Origin: Colletotrichum lupini
Lineage: Eukaryota; Ascomycota; Sordariomycetes; Glomerellales; Glomerellaceae
Direction: 5' to 3'
NCBI RefSeq assembly: GCF_023278565.1
Contig: NC_064673.1
Coordinates: 2,356,001 to 2,420,000 of the forward strand
Length of the DNA stretch: 64,000 bases
In this document: in pieces, positions 49,201 to 60,999 of the stretch
Position numbering within the stretch: position 1 is the first letter of the stretch
Layout of the letters: every line of letters begins with the position of its first letter
Position numbers and translations under genes: made by a program
The notes under the pieces: model-generated
What the model saw: the letters and a program-made list of their open reading frames with translations, nothing else
What the model was told of the DNA's origin: nothing
Database searches by the model: none

Positions 49201-51122
49201 CTATTTTAAAATACTTATTACTAAAGATTTTATTCCTCGTATTATTAAATATAATACTTAGTTAATTTATATTTTTTAAATATAAGAGAAATAGGGTATT
49301 AATAAGTAAAATATAAAAAGTTATTATTCCAAAGTACGTCTCTATTTTTACTATACTTAGGGCGACGATTTCCTTATTTAGGCCGAAGCTAATTTTTATA
49401 ATACCTATTATTAACGTATTAAATATTACTAACGTTATCTTTTATAGTATTTAAAATTACCCTTTTCTTTTTATTAACTATTATAATACCTTAGTATCTA
49501 AAATAATCCCTTAGAAATTATTTAGGCCGTACTTTTTATTTATATAAAATACTTATATAAGCTTAGTATTTAAGTAATCTAAGTAATATAAAAAGGACCC
49601 CTCTAGCTATTCCTAAATTTATTTAGTACTATATTCTTTTTTTTAAAATATTAAAAAAAGTAATATTTTCTCTTTAAGCGTTAAAAAAATAGGCTTTAGC
49701 CCTCTTAAATTCGCCCTTTTAACTACCTCTATATTTATTATCTAAAGGACCTTCCCTTATTATTTATACATAAAAGCTTACTTATTAAAAGATTTTATTA
49801 CTTTTTATTTATTTAGCCTCGTATATTTTCTAAAAGTTAATAAAGTAAAAAAGGAGTACTTAATATTATTAATTTTATTATAATCTAATTCGTTAGTATA
49901 AGGGGTAAGATCTTTTTTATTTTCTAAATTTTTTATAAGGGGTAGATATTTTAAGCCGCTATTTTAGCTATTTTTACAAAGTTCTATACCCCTAGATCTA
50001 CCTTTATATTTAATAAAAAATTAATTAAACTAACGAGGGCTAGTTTTTCTATTTATTACCCTCAACTTTTTATTTTATTCGTACGATTTAGTACGCTCTT
50101 TTTTAAAGTAGTTATTTAACTAATATCTATCTTTTTTATAAATATAATATTACTTTTTTTATTATTTTATTTATAAGTTAAATCTCGGCTTATTTAACGA
50201 ATTTAGCCCTCTTTATTAGCGATTATTATATTTAGCCTCTTTTCTTTTTTTATTATACGTTTAATTAACTTAATATTATTAATAAAGGCCGTCGTATACT
50301 TAGAAATAGGTTTAGTATAGTATTTTTATTTTAATATTAAAACTAAATCTTAGCTTTAAGTAGAGCGTTTTATAATTTTTAAGTACTTAATATAGGGTTA
50401 TTTTTATTTTTAATACGTATTAGATTACGGTATAAAAATATCTAACTTTTTATTTATCAATTCCCTTATTTAATTAGGTTTTTACTAGCTTATTAATTTA
50501 ATTAATAAGCTCTTTAAGGATTTTTATTTATAATTTACCCTTTATTATCTTAATTATAAATACGAAAAAAATTACTTATAATTTAAATAAGAGCTTTAGG
50601 TTTTTATTATAAGTCTCGAAGCGGCTTTAGATTACGTTAATAATATTAAAAAAGTCGTTTTAATTAAGATTATATACCGCTTTATAATAATAATTAAAAG
50701 CTTTATTTATAAATACGATATTAATTACTAAATAGTACTAATATTCCCTAATCCCGACCTTTTTATAATAATTATAAAATATTATTAGGGTTTTTCATAA
50801 GACCTTATACTTCCCCCTAAAGTATAATTTCTTTTTTAAAAAGATCTTTTTAAGGTTTATAAATTACTTCGTATTTATTATTATATTTTTAGTATTTATA
50901 TACGATCCTTATGTTACTACGTATTATTAATAACTTCGGGTCGTTTACTTCTTTTTTTATTAGCTAATCGGTACCGAATTTCGTATTAATAATAATAATA
51001 AGTTATAAATTCAAATAAGTAAAATTATTAATTATCGTACTTTTAGTACTATATTTTACCTCGGTATATCTTTTTTAATAATAGATTATTATTAGTAATT
51101 ATAAAGAAGAAATCTATATTAT

Positions 51123-51312
51123 TGTAAGAGATTAGGCTATGAGCACTTAACCAGCGAGGCTATAATGTAGGTATGGGTGTATTATAAGACTAAAGCTTGC
51201 AGAGTCCTTCGTAAGGGCTCTGCTTCCTAGAAAGTTCTTTCGTAATAAGATCCGTGCACCGGTCGCTGAGTCATCGGCGTCCTGTCGCCGGCCGCATCCC
51301 GAATCCATTACA
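51123..51312. mobile_element. Nested solo LTR, not affected by RIP
   Basis: A 190-bp island of normal composition inside the AT-rich retrotransposon. It begins TGTAAGAG, ends CCATTACA and is flanked by ATTAT on both sides (51118-51122 and 51313-51317), a 5-bp target duplication made in already AT-rich DNA. TG...CA ends and this duplication identify a solo LTR, probably left by LTR-LTR recombination, from a family different from the host element. It must have inserted after the main RIP episode or have been too short to be recognised. Confidence 0.85.
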
Positions 51313-53393
51313 ATTATTTACTTTTTTTTTAAATTTATTAAAGTAATTATATACCTTATTAACTTATATTTAGTTCTATAATATAAATTCCTCTTTTGTA
51401 ATCGTTATTACTAAGATTTCGTGCGGTTTTTATAATTATAACTACGCTAGTAATACCCCTTATTTATAAAGGAATTTATTAATTACTTTTATAATTCTTA
51501 GGCTTATGCTTATAAACTATTTATTTAGCTAATAATTAAGGTCGTTTGCGATCTTATAAAATAGGAATTACCCCTATAGCCCCTTTTTTTTATAAACCTT
51601 AGTTAAATAGATTAATATTACGTTAATTTACTTATTATTAGGCTAATTTATAATTTTATATATTTACGTCCCTTAATAATCCGGGTTAATATTTACTTAT
51701 TTATAAAGGATTAGGATTCTATTTAAAATCGGGTTTTATTATTTTTTTTTTTACTTTAACTTATTAAGGGTCGTACCCTAGCTTATTTTCGTATTAATAA
51801 TTATTAGTATATTTAATTCTAATAAAAATATATTTAATCCGCGCGCTAATTATAATAAATCCGTACTTTTATTACTTAATAAATTTATTAAGGTCTAAGA
51901 AATTCTTATTTCTTCTTACTATCTCGCTACTACTCTCGTTTTTATTATTTTTAATAATTATTATTACTTTTTTAAATTACTAATTATTATATTTATTAAG
52001 ATTCTCTTTTTTATTTAATATAAAAAATAAATTTTAATAATTCCTTTTTTTAATAGTAATAATAAACGTTTATATTATTATAAAAAGATATAATAATTAG
52101 TTTTAAGATCTTTACTAATTACTAATTTTTATTATTTTATATACTTCTAGCTTCTTAAGCCTCGTACTCTTTATAATCTCTAAATAGCTTCCTTTTTTAA
52201 CTTACCTTTTTTAAGGTAATATTTTATAAAAATAGTTAAAAATAAATACTAAGTAGCTCGTAAAAGAGCTAAATATATTATTAAGTACGGTTAATGAGGT
52301 TAAGCCCTCTTTTTTATAAAATTGCGTGCTTTAAGGACTTATTAAAAATATTACTTATTACTCGTACTTAGTAGGGGTAGATATTTTAAAAATCTTTTCT
52401 TTTATAACTTCTTAATACCCTATTTTATATTTTTTAAATAGTCTTTTTTATAACTTAATTATAATTAAATAATTATTACTTATTAACTTTTTTTTTATTA
52501 CTTAGTTAATTTTTTAAAATTAATAATCTCGTATTAAGAGCTAATATAAAAAGAAGCCCTTTAATAGCGTTCTAAAGGATTCTTTTCTTTTTCCCTTAGA
52601 TTTTCGTTTTTTTAGCTTTTTTTTAAACTAATAATAACTATAATAAGAAGTTATAAGACTATTTTAAAGTAGCTACTTTTTTTTTAAGTTAATTTCTAAG
52701 ATTTATAATACTCTTAACTTAATATTATTAAGACTTCTAAATCCCCTCTTCCCTTATTAAACCGTCCCCTATATTATATTTTTAAATAATATTTAAAAAG
52801 TAATTAAGGGGGTTATAAAGAGATTATTTAAATTATAAGTTTTAAAGTTATATTTATAAAATCCTTATAATATTAAGACTTTTTATATACTATAAATGTC
52901 TTAGTTTTATAACTCTTATATAGGTTTTTATTATACTTATCAAGAATATTTACGTTTAGAAATCTTTTTTTTCAATTATATAGTACTTTTTTATATTATA
53001 TTATTAAGCTCGTCCGTTATATTAATTAATTAGGTAAGTAGTTATTACGTAAGTATTTTTTTTTACCGATTTAACTAGTTAATTTCTAATTACGGGCTAG
53101 TTATAAAAAAGTTATTTAATAAAAAAGCTATTTAAAGTAATAGTAAAAAGCTAGTTACTTAAGTAGTTTTATTAATTAACGTAATTTAATATAATAGATA
53201 TTAACCTCTCGTAAATAATAAAAAATTATAATTATTTAATTCCGTATAATATTTAAAAATTACTCCCTTTTTTATTTATTTCTATAAGGTTAATTAGTAT
53301 AAATCTCTTATTCTATATAGTATTAAAAAGTTATTTTTTTATATAGCGAAATACCTTACTAATTTATAATAATAAAATTTAATTATTAATTAG

Positions 53394-53599
53394 TATTAGT
53401 ATTTTTATAATAGAGTAATTAGTTCGAACTATAAGTTAATAAAGAGATTAATTAAACTATATAAATATTTATATAGTAGGTATAAAAAAGAGGTTCTAAC
53501 TGCAGGTTAGGCTGGCTACGATAATCGTAAATAGGGCCCCTAATTGGCCCCTGCGTAGTCGGCTGTATGCCGCGGTCGAATTAGACTTCTAATCCGACA
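53394..53599 (-). repeat. Right LTR (206 bp) of the retrotransposon
   Basis: Ends AATCCGACA and is followed by the target copy GAGAC. Its right half (from about 53505) is nearly free of RIP, while its left half is AT-rich, the mirror image of the left LTR. Confidence 0.9.
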
Positions 53600-53604
53600 G
53601 AGAC

Positions 53605-54628
53605 ACTTAGATGGTCCTGTTTCGCGAAGCGTTCCGGCGAAACTCAATGAACACAGCTTCAGCTTAATTTACCTGTTATAATAAAAGCTCGATTACAAGA
53701 TGTGGTTCGTACCCTTAGCCTCACAAACAAGCTCCATGTGCGCAGGGGCCTCTTTATTTCTTTCTTCAGAGAAAAGCTTCGTCGCTTCACACAAGGCCCG
53801 ACGACGACATTATTATAGGTCCAAAGTATAGTTTCACCTTGCATCTTATTCAAGAGTTCCCAAATTTAATCATGCCCTTCGGGTACCTGGTCCTTTCAAA
53901 GCAGACAGTCCAAGGAGTGGGACTCCGTTGGCAAGCGTGAGGTCATTCCAGAAGAAGTTTTGAGAGTCACACTTTGTACCTCTACAGGCAAAGCTCAAGT
54001 AAACTAGAGCAGACACGGGCTTCCAGAAAGTGGGTATCGGCTGAGAGGTTGAAATACTATTTGCCCTGGCCCACAGAGGCTGTCACGGAATCGCACTTGA
54101 TGCTCGTTGAGCATGGCCTCTATTCAAAGTATTGTTTTTGATAACTGGCGACGTGTGGATTCCGGTCTCGGAAGTTTTAGATGAAAGGCAGCACTATTGA
54201 GGTTCTGATTCCGTAGCTGGGGCAAACAATACCCATCGCTGGTTGGGAAAAAGGTGCACGGCGAGAGGGTTCCAGATTCGTGATCTCATTGTCATCGTGA
54301 ATTATGTAAGCAATATGCATGACTAAGGAAGGTCGCCCGATGGCCCAGCGGCGGCCGCTATAGAGACTTCCCTACGGGCGCTAAATCGCTAAAACGGACT
54401 TCAACGGCGCTGGAGGCAACAGCATTGGCCAGGCGGCAACGGACCCGCCTTGCAGAGCTTGCGACACGCTGTGACACCTCATTGTCGACATCGGCCGAGA
54501 TTTGACGTTGCACCTACAACTACAGCCGCAACTCAATCATCATCATCACCTGCTCTTCTCCCTCCAAACCCCAGAGAAGGCGAAGAACACCTATCATACA
54601 TGCGTACGATACAACTACACTCGCTACG
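53605..54628. other. Intergenic gap upstream of the ankyrin gene
   Basis: 1 kb of normal composition between the retrotransposon and the ankyrin gene, which should hold the latter's promoter. No gene supported. Confidence 0.45.
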
Positions 54629-57433
54629 ATGCCTCTCAACCATCGGCTTGGACAGGCTCTCACAGAGGCTCGATCCAAAGCTCGATCAGTATACCATCTA
54701 CTGCGTGACCGCGGCGTCAACGACGAGGCACGCGTAGCTGTCAGAAAACTTCTTGGTACTCTCCATAGTCTTTGGTTATTGTTTGAAGACTTCGCAGAAC
54801 AAGACACTTCGCCAGCGTGCCCAGACCACACCCTTTTTGACGACTTGAGCGATCTTCTTGATGACCCCAGCCTCGCGTGGTCAGCAAGCTCGGCAAGACC
54901 AAGAAGCGAGGCTCCTTCTCTCTCAGCATTTACCTCGAGTATCTACAGAATTCAGTGTCAGCTCGATTCTCTTGTGCGTTGCGACTCTTGGGCCGCCTTG
55001 CTCGTGCGCTTGTCGACGGACGGTTACCGCAAAGACGTTCTCAGCCAACACCTGGATCATACAGTCGAACTCATACCCAAACCCACAGAGATCGATAGCG
55101 ACAGGTGTATTGCCATACTTCTGAATGCCGAATTTGACAAACAATTGACTGAATGCTTTGTACACCGGCAATATGTTGCTGAGAGAGACGTCAAGTGCCC
55201 CGAATATGGTGCGGCAGCAAAGCTTCTACCCGATTTGGCCCGCCAACGATACACCGATTACAAGACACCTCTGCACGTGCTTTTTCACTCAAGGAAGTCG
55301 TCGCACTTTCTTCAATGGCTATTGGAATACGCCAGGCAGGAATGGCCGGAGCAGTTCAACCTTAGCTCCGGTGCCCTCTCGATGACACCTCTGAATCTGC
55401 TGATGTCGAGACTCGAGGATGACTCGGTCACTCCTTTCCACGTTGCTGCGTCATTGGGGCTTCCACGGCTCTGTGAGCAACTTTTGTTATGGGGAGTGGA
55501 CGTCAATAAGCCGAGCTCTATGGGCACCCCTCTTTACTGTGCATTGCTCGGTCCAACGGCCCTGTTAGGACGCTCTGCAGACCCCTCACAACTAGTGTCT
55601 GACTGCAAGCCTACCGATTCTCAGGAGGAGACTATAAAAGTCCTCTTGGATTCAGGAGCGTCGTGTACTGTGGAAACAGCTGGCCCTTGCCAAGACGAAA
55701 AATTCTCACTGGCAACATTGGCATTCCTCATTTGCCAGGCGATCCGTGCTCCAAAGATCCTACTTCAACTTCTCAAGTTGGGCATTAGCCTTGATCTGAG
55801 ATTCGTACAGCTCTTCCATGGCAAAGATTCTCTTCTACAATACTGGCCATCGCCTCTCAAGCCACCGACGCGTTCGTTTTTGGAGGGAATGCTTCCCGCG
55901 ATCCTTGACAGAGCCATTCCCGAATACGACAGCTACAATGATATATCACTATTGGCCACAGGTATCTATGAGATCCTAGACCATTTTGATTTGGCTCGTC
56001 CTTCTAGTATTGCCAGGTCCCGACCTCTTGATGTCTCCGACACCTTGTACGAAGAACTTGTCAGAGAAGCAGTTCAGGATGGCGAGACGGCAGTTGTGAG
56101 AAGGCTTATCTTGGATCCTCGTTGGAATCCAAATGCATTGATGGCGCCCCAGAGAGCACTATCCGGCGCATCATCAGAAGATGAATTTGCTATGGACGAG
56201 CCTCGAGATGGAACTACAATCCTACACTACGCGGCCGAGACCGACGAAATAGCTCTACTGGCTGCTATCTTGACATCGGGGGAAGATGTCAATGTCCATG
56301 TTCGCAACCATAAAGACCAGACACCCCTGATGCTGTCAGAGTCGCCCGAGGTCTTTAGGCTTCTCTTGGACCATGGAGCAAGAACCACAGACACCGATGA
56401 AAGTGGACGTAACGTTTGGCACTTCGCAGCCGCCAATTCAGACATCGAGCTACTGGAATGCCTTCAAGAGTACGACAAGCACAAAGACCACAACCTGAGG
56501 GCGGTAATGAATGATGGTCAGACCCCCATTGCCGAAGCCGTCCTCTATCCCTTCAGCTCCATGAGGAAAGGGCAAAAATTAACGCCCGCAGCTTTAAAAG
56601 GGGCGATTCACATGCTGGAAATTTGCAGGCCAAATCTCGCCTACCTCAAAAGCCCGGAACCTCTCGTTCTTCTGGCTGTCGAATGTGGCTCGGCGGAGCT
56701 ACTCCGCAGCTTGATTGACTTCGGCGCGGACCCCTTCGAAGTTGATGGAGAATCTCGGAATGCCCTACACTACCTCAACGTGTCGGCTACAAACCCTCTG
56801 ATTGATATTCTTTTGAACTTGGACTTTGAAACCATCCTCAATGTCCAAGGACTGTCTCCGGCGGAAACAATCTTCCAGGTTTTCAACGACAGGGCCCTGT
56901 TTGGCCCCACGTCCGCCACTCACCCCGCCAGCTTTTGCGCGCTAGATGCTGGCGTATACAGCCGCCTGCTTGACTACAAGGATATTCTTGCCAGCCGCGA
57001 TGATTCCGATATGGGGCTGTGGGAGCGGTTTTCTCGCAATGTGTTTGCAACAGATGCTCCCAGATGGCCAGCAGAACTGACTAACTCTGCGCAATCATCA
57101 CTGCAAATTGCTGTGGAATGCTTGATCAAGAAAGGAGCCTTGGCCAAGTACGAAGAGGAACGTGGACGGTGCGGTATCATTCCAATCTTCTCGAGGTGGA
57201 CAGAGATTTCTGGCACCAAAGGACGGTTGCCCAAGTGGCTGGGATCAATACTATTGCCAATTCTCGAAGTCACGACGAAGATAGACGAAGTGAGAGAATC
57301 GCCAGGTGTGGTCGAATTCATCACACGGGCCACTGAGCTGGAAAATCACGAAATTGCCCAACACTATTTGAACACGGGGGATCATGAAACGGCCCAATAC
57401 TATTTGGATTTAGGGGATATGGTTCCCGAGTGA
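54629..57433 (+). CDS. Large ankyrin-repeat protein
   Basis: Intronless gene of 934 residues. The N-terminal 190 residues have no recognised domain (MPLNHRLGQALTEARSK). Ankyrin-type repeats, partly degenerate, are spread along the rest: TPLHVLFHS near residue 212, TPFHVAASLGLPRLCEQLLL near 268, TILHYAAETDEIALLAAIL near 529, TPLMLSESPEVFRLLLDHGA near 565, RNVWHFAAANSDIELLECL near 593 and NALHYLNVSATNPLIDILL near 711. The tail repeats HEIAQHYLNTGD and HETAQYYLDLGD. There is no NACHT, kinase or membrane segment, so it would act as a protein-binding scaffold. It stands beside HET and kinase genes, a common setting for fungal recognition loci, but a shared function is inference. Confidence 0.88.
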   Translation: MPLNHRLGQALTEARSKARSVYHLLRDRGVNDEARVAVRKLLGTLHSLWLLFEDFAEQDTSPACPDHTLFDDLSDLLDDPSLAWSASSARPRSEAPSLSAFTSSIYRIQCQLDSLVRCDSWAALLVRLSTDGYRKDVLSQHLDHTVELIPKPTEIDSDRCIAILLNAEFDKQLTECFVHRQYVAERDVKCPEYGAAAKLLPDLARQRYTDYKTPLHVLFHSRKSSHFLQWLLEYARQEWPEQFNLSSGALSMTPLNLLMSRLEDDSVTPFHVAASLGLPRLCEQLLLWGVDVNKPSSMGTPLYCALLGPTALLGRSADPSQLVSDCKPTDSQEETIKVLLDSGASCTVETAGPCQDEKFSLATLAFLICQAIRAPKILLQLLKLGISLDLRFVQLFHGKDSLLQYWPSPLKPPTRSFLEGMLPAILDRAIPEYDSYNDISLLATGIYEILDHFDLARPSSIARSRPLDVSDTLYEELVREAVQDGETAVVRRLILDPRWNPNALMAPQRALSGASSEDEFAMDEPRDGTTILHYAAETDEIALLAAILTSGEDVNVHVRNHKDQTPLMLSESPEVFRLLLDHGARTTDTDESGRNVWHFAAANSDIELLECLQEYDKHKDHNLRAVMNDGQTPIAEAVLYPFSSMRKGQKLTPAALKGAIHMLEICRPNLAYLKSPEPLVLLAVECGSAELLRSLIDFGADPFEVDGESRNALHYLNVSATNPLIDILLNLDFETILNVQGLSPAETIFQVFNDRALFGPTSATHPASFCALDAGVYSRLLDYKDILASRDDSDMGLWERFSRNVFATDAPRWPAELTNSAQSSLQIAVECLIKKGALAKYEEERGRCGIIPIFSRWTEISGTKGRLPKWLGSILLPILEVTTKIDEVRESPGVVEFITRATELENHEIAQHYLNTGDHETAQYYLDLGDMVPE

Positions 57434-58537
57434 TGCCATGCTCAGGAAATAGCTCAGGTGTTCCCTGACATTATGCGAAGCCAAAGCAGGACCGAGAAGG
57501 CTTCGGACTACTCAAGGAGTAGGAGGAAATAGTCAGAGCGGTGGTCAGAATGTAGGATACGAACTTTCAGGGATTAAAGCCCGTATGTGGCAGTTTTGGC
57601 TTTTGGAAAGTCTGGACTGGATCTTGAAGTTTCTGCATTTTGTGCGATGGCAATGGCAGGGACGAGCGGTGAGGACCGCGGTCCTCGGCGTGGACGAAGA
57701 GAGCAACGAGCTCTTCAAAGACGGCGATCCATCATCTGAGGGATGAGCATTAGCGTAACATGCATAGCCGAGCGTCTCTCTTGCCATACCTTGTTTTCAA
57801 TACCAAGATGGTTTCAACAACAGCCGTATTCTTCGAGTAAGCTGCGCGAAGGCAGACAACTGTGAGACTGGCGACAGAACAGGGCTCCCCTGATGGGATA
57901 CCTGGTTTTTGCCGCCTTCCATTCTTTCCCAAATCATAGTGCGGTGAACATATATGGCTAGAACTGCTTCCTTCATCGCCATCTTCCCCCCAGGTAGGGT
58001 AGCCGGCATCGCCATGGTCAGAACGGCAGCGGGCAGCTCTCGCGGATATACCTGTGACTGAATTCAACAAACAACAAGGCGAAGACGAGAAAAAAAGAGT
58101 TCACCACCGGTACGGCTACATCTCTTGGCGATTGTTATGGTGCTCATGCTGGGATTCGAACTCGGGGACTCTCGCTAAAACTGTCGTCGAGTAGGCTGGT
58201 TGGCGTAAATCTGATTGTCGATCATTAACCGTTCCACCACCCAGACAGTTTGACTTGACCAACCGGCCTAGGAAGGCGTCTGCTGTGCTGGTGACGAGAA
58301 TTGGATTGAGGGGCGGAATATAGGTTCGTGGCTTGCTTTCGTGGGTGTATACTGGATGAATAAGGATGCGTGGGAGAGTGCATGATTCATTGCTGAGATG
58401 AAATTTTCAAGCAGCATCGCCGTCATTACGATCAGTCAACAGAAACAAAGCATCGAAGTCCGGCTTAGCAGAGTTACACCTATAGCCATGCCCTAAAAGA
58501 TAGAAGACATGTTGCTATTAGTTGCTATACCCTAAGA
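57434..58537. other. Gap with no supported gene
   Basis: 1.1 kb between two convergent genes. Short minus-strand frames at 57545-58070 lack domains. A B-box-like stretch at 58151-58163 recalls a tRNA T arm, but no cloverleaf forms. Confidence 0.45.
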
Positions 58538-60411
58538 TCACCTAAGAATACCGCTCTGACTTCCCTTGTTGAATGCAATCTGCTCTCCTCTGACCTCCGC
58601 AACGCCAACTCTTTCATATATCTCGCAGAGCCCGTCAACAGCAACAGAGTGCACGACTATTATGTAATGTGACTGTTGAGGGTCGCCTTGTAAATCCTTT
58701 CTCCTCGCCACAATGACACATTTGAGGTTCGAGAGCCTCCTGTCTGGATTGTCGAGCTCCAGCTTGAGGCTATCACAGCCCCGAAAGTCCCATACAGGCC
58801 CCTTGATCTCACATACCCCCTCTTTCTCGCCCCTCTCCTTCATGCTCTGAGATGACCAAGTCCTAAACGGCGAGATTATGTCCGCCTCCCAAGAATACTT
58901 GTTGAAGGGAACATTCAAGTATTTGATCTCGCCGTCATAAGCCATCCATGACCATGATGGAACATAAACTCCTCTGAGCAGTTCCGACTCGATACGATTC
59001 AGAGACCGGCTGGCCTTTTTCCACAGTAGACATCGATGGAAGAAAGTATCAAAAACTCCATGAGAGCCGACAGTTCTGAAGGTGCGGATGAGACGTGCTT
59101 CAAGCCCGCGGATGGCAACTGGCCTATCACCAATGGAGCTGAGTGCCAAACCCGAGTACTTCTGATAGAGATCCTGATAAAGCTCAATCTTCATTCCGCG
59201 AACGTAGGTGTCGATGGAGTGTGGAAAGTCCGAATCTCCCAGGAACGAGGCTTTCCGGCTGATACATCGAAAAGTCAGTCAAGCGAGTCTAGCTAAAAAC
59301 ATTGGCAGACCCGTCTAGACTCACTTTCTCATTTTCGTCATTGTTTCACACCTTATGCCTCTTCCACATTCCCAGTACGTCTGCTTTTCCGAGAAATATA
59401 TTGTGCGGCGGGATAGAGCTCGTTCTTGAAGGATCCAAGCCCGCTTGTTCAACTCCCCCTGTTCTACATCACGCCCAAAGTCATCGATAGATTCGCAGAT
59501 GTAGTAGGAGCCCCTGTCGGATGCTAACGCAACACATTGTCGCCATGGTCGAGGTTTCAAGAAGCCGTCCTCGGTACCGCTTGCGCAGCTAGCTGCAAAA
59601 GTTGCATAGGCCGAGCTGTACACCTGTTCCATGAGAAGAGACTCCATCTTCCAGTCTTCAGGGTCATCCTGAACTATGTAAAGCGCATCGATCCAGAGGT
59701 ACCCAATACCGAGGTTCCGTGTGACGTTGATAGCATCTTGGAATGTTTGGGGGAGCTCCGTCAACTTAATCCCCTCTTTGAAGCTTTCAAGATTCTCTTT
59801 CAAGGTGCAAAATTTCTTGTGTTGGTCCGGAGACCCCCATGGATGCGATAGGGCAAGATATTTTCCTGATCTCGTTTGCCCACGGTCTGCGCAAAGCAAG
59901 CGGCAATGTTCGGCTCCCTTGGATCCGACGTCAATGACTCTGGTTGGAAGGAAGGTGGTGTCGGATACTGGGATACAGTCATGCGTACCGTCGCAGACCC
60001 TTATCCACGTCGATAATGCTGCGATATGTGCTTGACTACCGGCAGCCGGAAGCACTGGCATCCCCATCTATGCACCAAAAAAAGGTTTTCCTTACATACA
60101 GAGTCAGCACGAGATAAATGGATGGAACTAATGTCGTTCTTACCTGGCAAGCTGTACAAGACTGCAACTGGCCGTCCAGGCTTCACACTTGATGTCAAAT
60201 AGCTGCTGAACTTTTCAAACCGAATCTCCCCATAGCTCTTGGATATCATGGATTCAAGTGAAAAGAACTGGAGACGACAGAGGCCACAGACTTCCAAATT
60301 GTTTGCCAGTGCTCCGAGGTTATCAGAAAAAGAGAATCTTTGTGACCAGAGCCGCTGTTGGAGGTCTTTGCATCGAGGACAAAGGGTGCTAGTTATATTT
60401 CTTAGTGGAAG
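58538..60411 (-). CDS. HET-domain protein with unresolved or damaged 5' end
   Basis: Second HET-family gene. Exons 60411-60144, 60054-59325 and 59258-58538 join with consistent phases and give at least 572 residues. The N-terminal part carries two CXXC pairs (LCPRCKDLQQRLW and LEVCGLCRLQFF) common before HET domains. The HET domain follows: YLALSHPWGSPD, LPQTFQDAINVTRNLGIGYL, WIDALYIVQDDPEDW, AYATFAASCASG and LNKRAWILQERALSRR. The C-terminal region includes VPSWSWMAYDGEIKY. No in-frame ATG precedes the CXXC region. Upstream the same frame stays coding-like (DDEWECSPDVNTA) but meets a TAA at 60445-60447. Either an upstream exon splices in at 60411 or the gene lost its start by a nonsense change. 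The intron acceptor chosen at 60055 keeps the frame. Confidence 0.8.
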
Positions 60412-60999
60412 CTGACGAGAAATTTCGATCTCCTTCGACAGCGCTTATGCTGTGTTGACATCTGGGCTACACTCCCACTCATCATCAAGCTAAGAAACCA
60501 TTACTGGTCAAAATTTGTAGCTCTTCTCGAAATAGCAAGAAGCTTACCGGCTAGACAGAGTTGCATTGTCAGGACATAAAAGCCAGGCCGCCAGACATCA
60601 GATTTGTAGGTAAATCTTTCAACCTTGAGGGTCAAGACATATCGTCTGCTCATCAGTGACTATTAGTGAAGGTCACATCTTGGTGGTGGCTGAAAACGTA
60701 CCAACTAGATGAGATGTTAGCTCTCCACATCGATATTTGAAGGTTATTAGAGCATAACCAATACCATCTATGCCGTGTAAGGAAGTGGTTAGCCAAGATC
60801 ACGCAGACTTATACCACTCGAGGCAGACGTACGTACTGTCGATATCAGTGTGAAATATTGCATAAGGTGGGATGCGGGACTTTTACATCGTCAGGATGGC
60901 CCAGGCCACTATCATCTGCACCCGCCAAGCCATCATCAATGGCTACCAAGGAACTGTTTATTGGAGGAGAACGAGATCCTAGGGAAGTTACTCTTCACC
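60412..60999. other. Region upstream of the second HET gene
   Basis: 588 bases. The part next to the HET gene (60412-60500) has coding character interrupted by TAA at 60445-60447, and a GTAAGC donor lies at about 60546-60551, so a lost or unresolved first exon may be here. The remainder should be the 3' end of the kinase gene and a promoter. Confidence 0.4.

Larger units (their letters stand above)
46004..53599 (-). mobile_element. LTR retrotransposon, complete but RIP-destroyed
   Basis: 7596 bases bounded by two 206-bp direct repeats and by the 5-bp target duplication GAGAC (45999-46003 and 53600-53604). The ends are TG...CA. The interior is about four-fifths A+T, dense in TA and stop codons, with no surviving frame, as expected from RIP. 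Orientation is inferred as minus: immediately inside the left LTR the minus strand shows a purine run (AAAAAAAAGAGAAAA) like a polypurine tract beside a 3' LTR, and the plus strand is T-rich throughout. The primer-binding site cannot be read. Copia or Gypsy cannot be decided from the sequence; it carries no usable gene. Confidence 0.9.

Noticed and set aside
57545..58070. Overlapping minus-strand frames downstream of the ankyrin gene
   Set aside because: Attempted splicing gave immediate stops and no domain could be recognised.
58143..58262. tRNA-like sequence on the minus strand
   Set aside because: A good B-box (GAGTTCGAATCCC) and a D-arm-like stretch are present, but the T stem mispairs and no 5' acceptor strand matches ATGAGC. 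At best a decayed tRNA.
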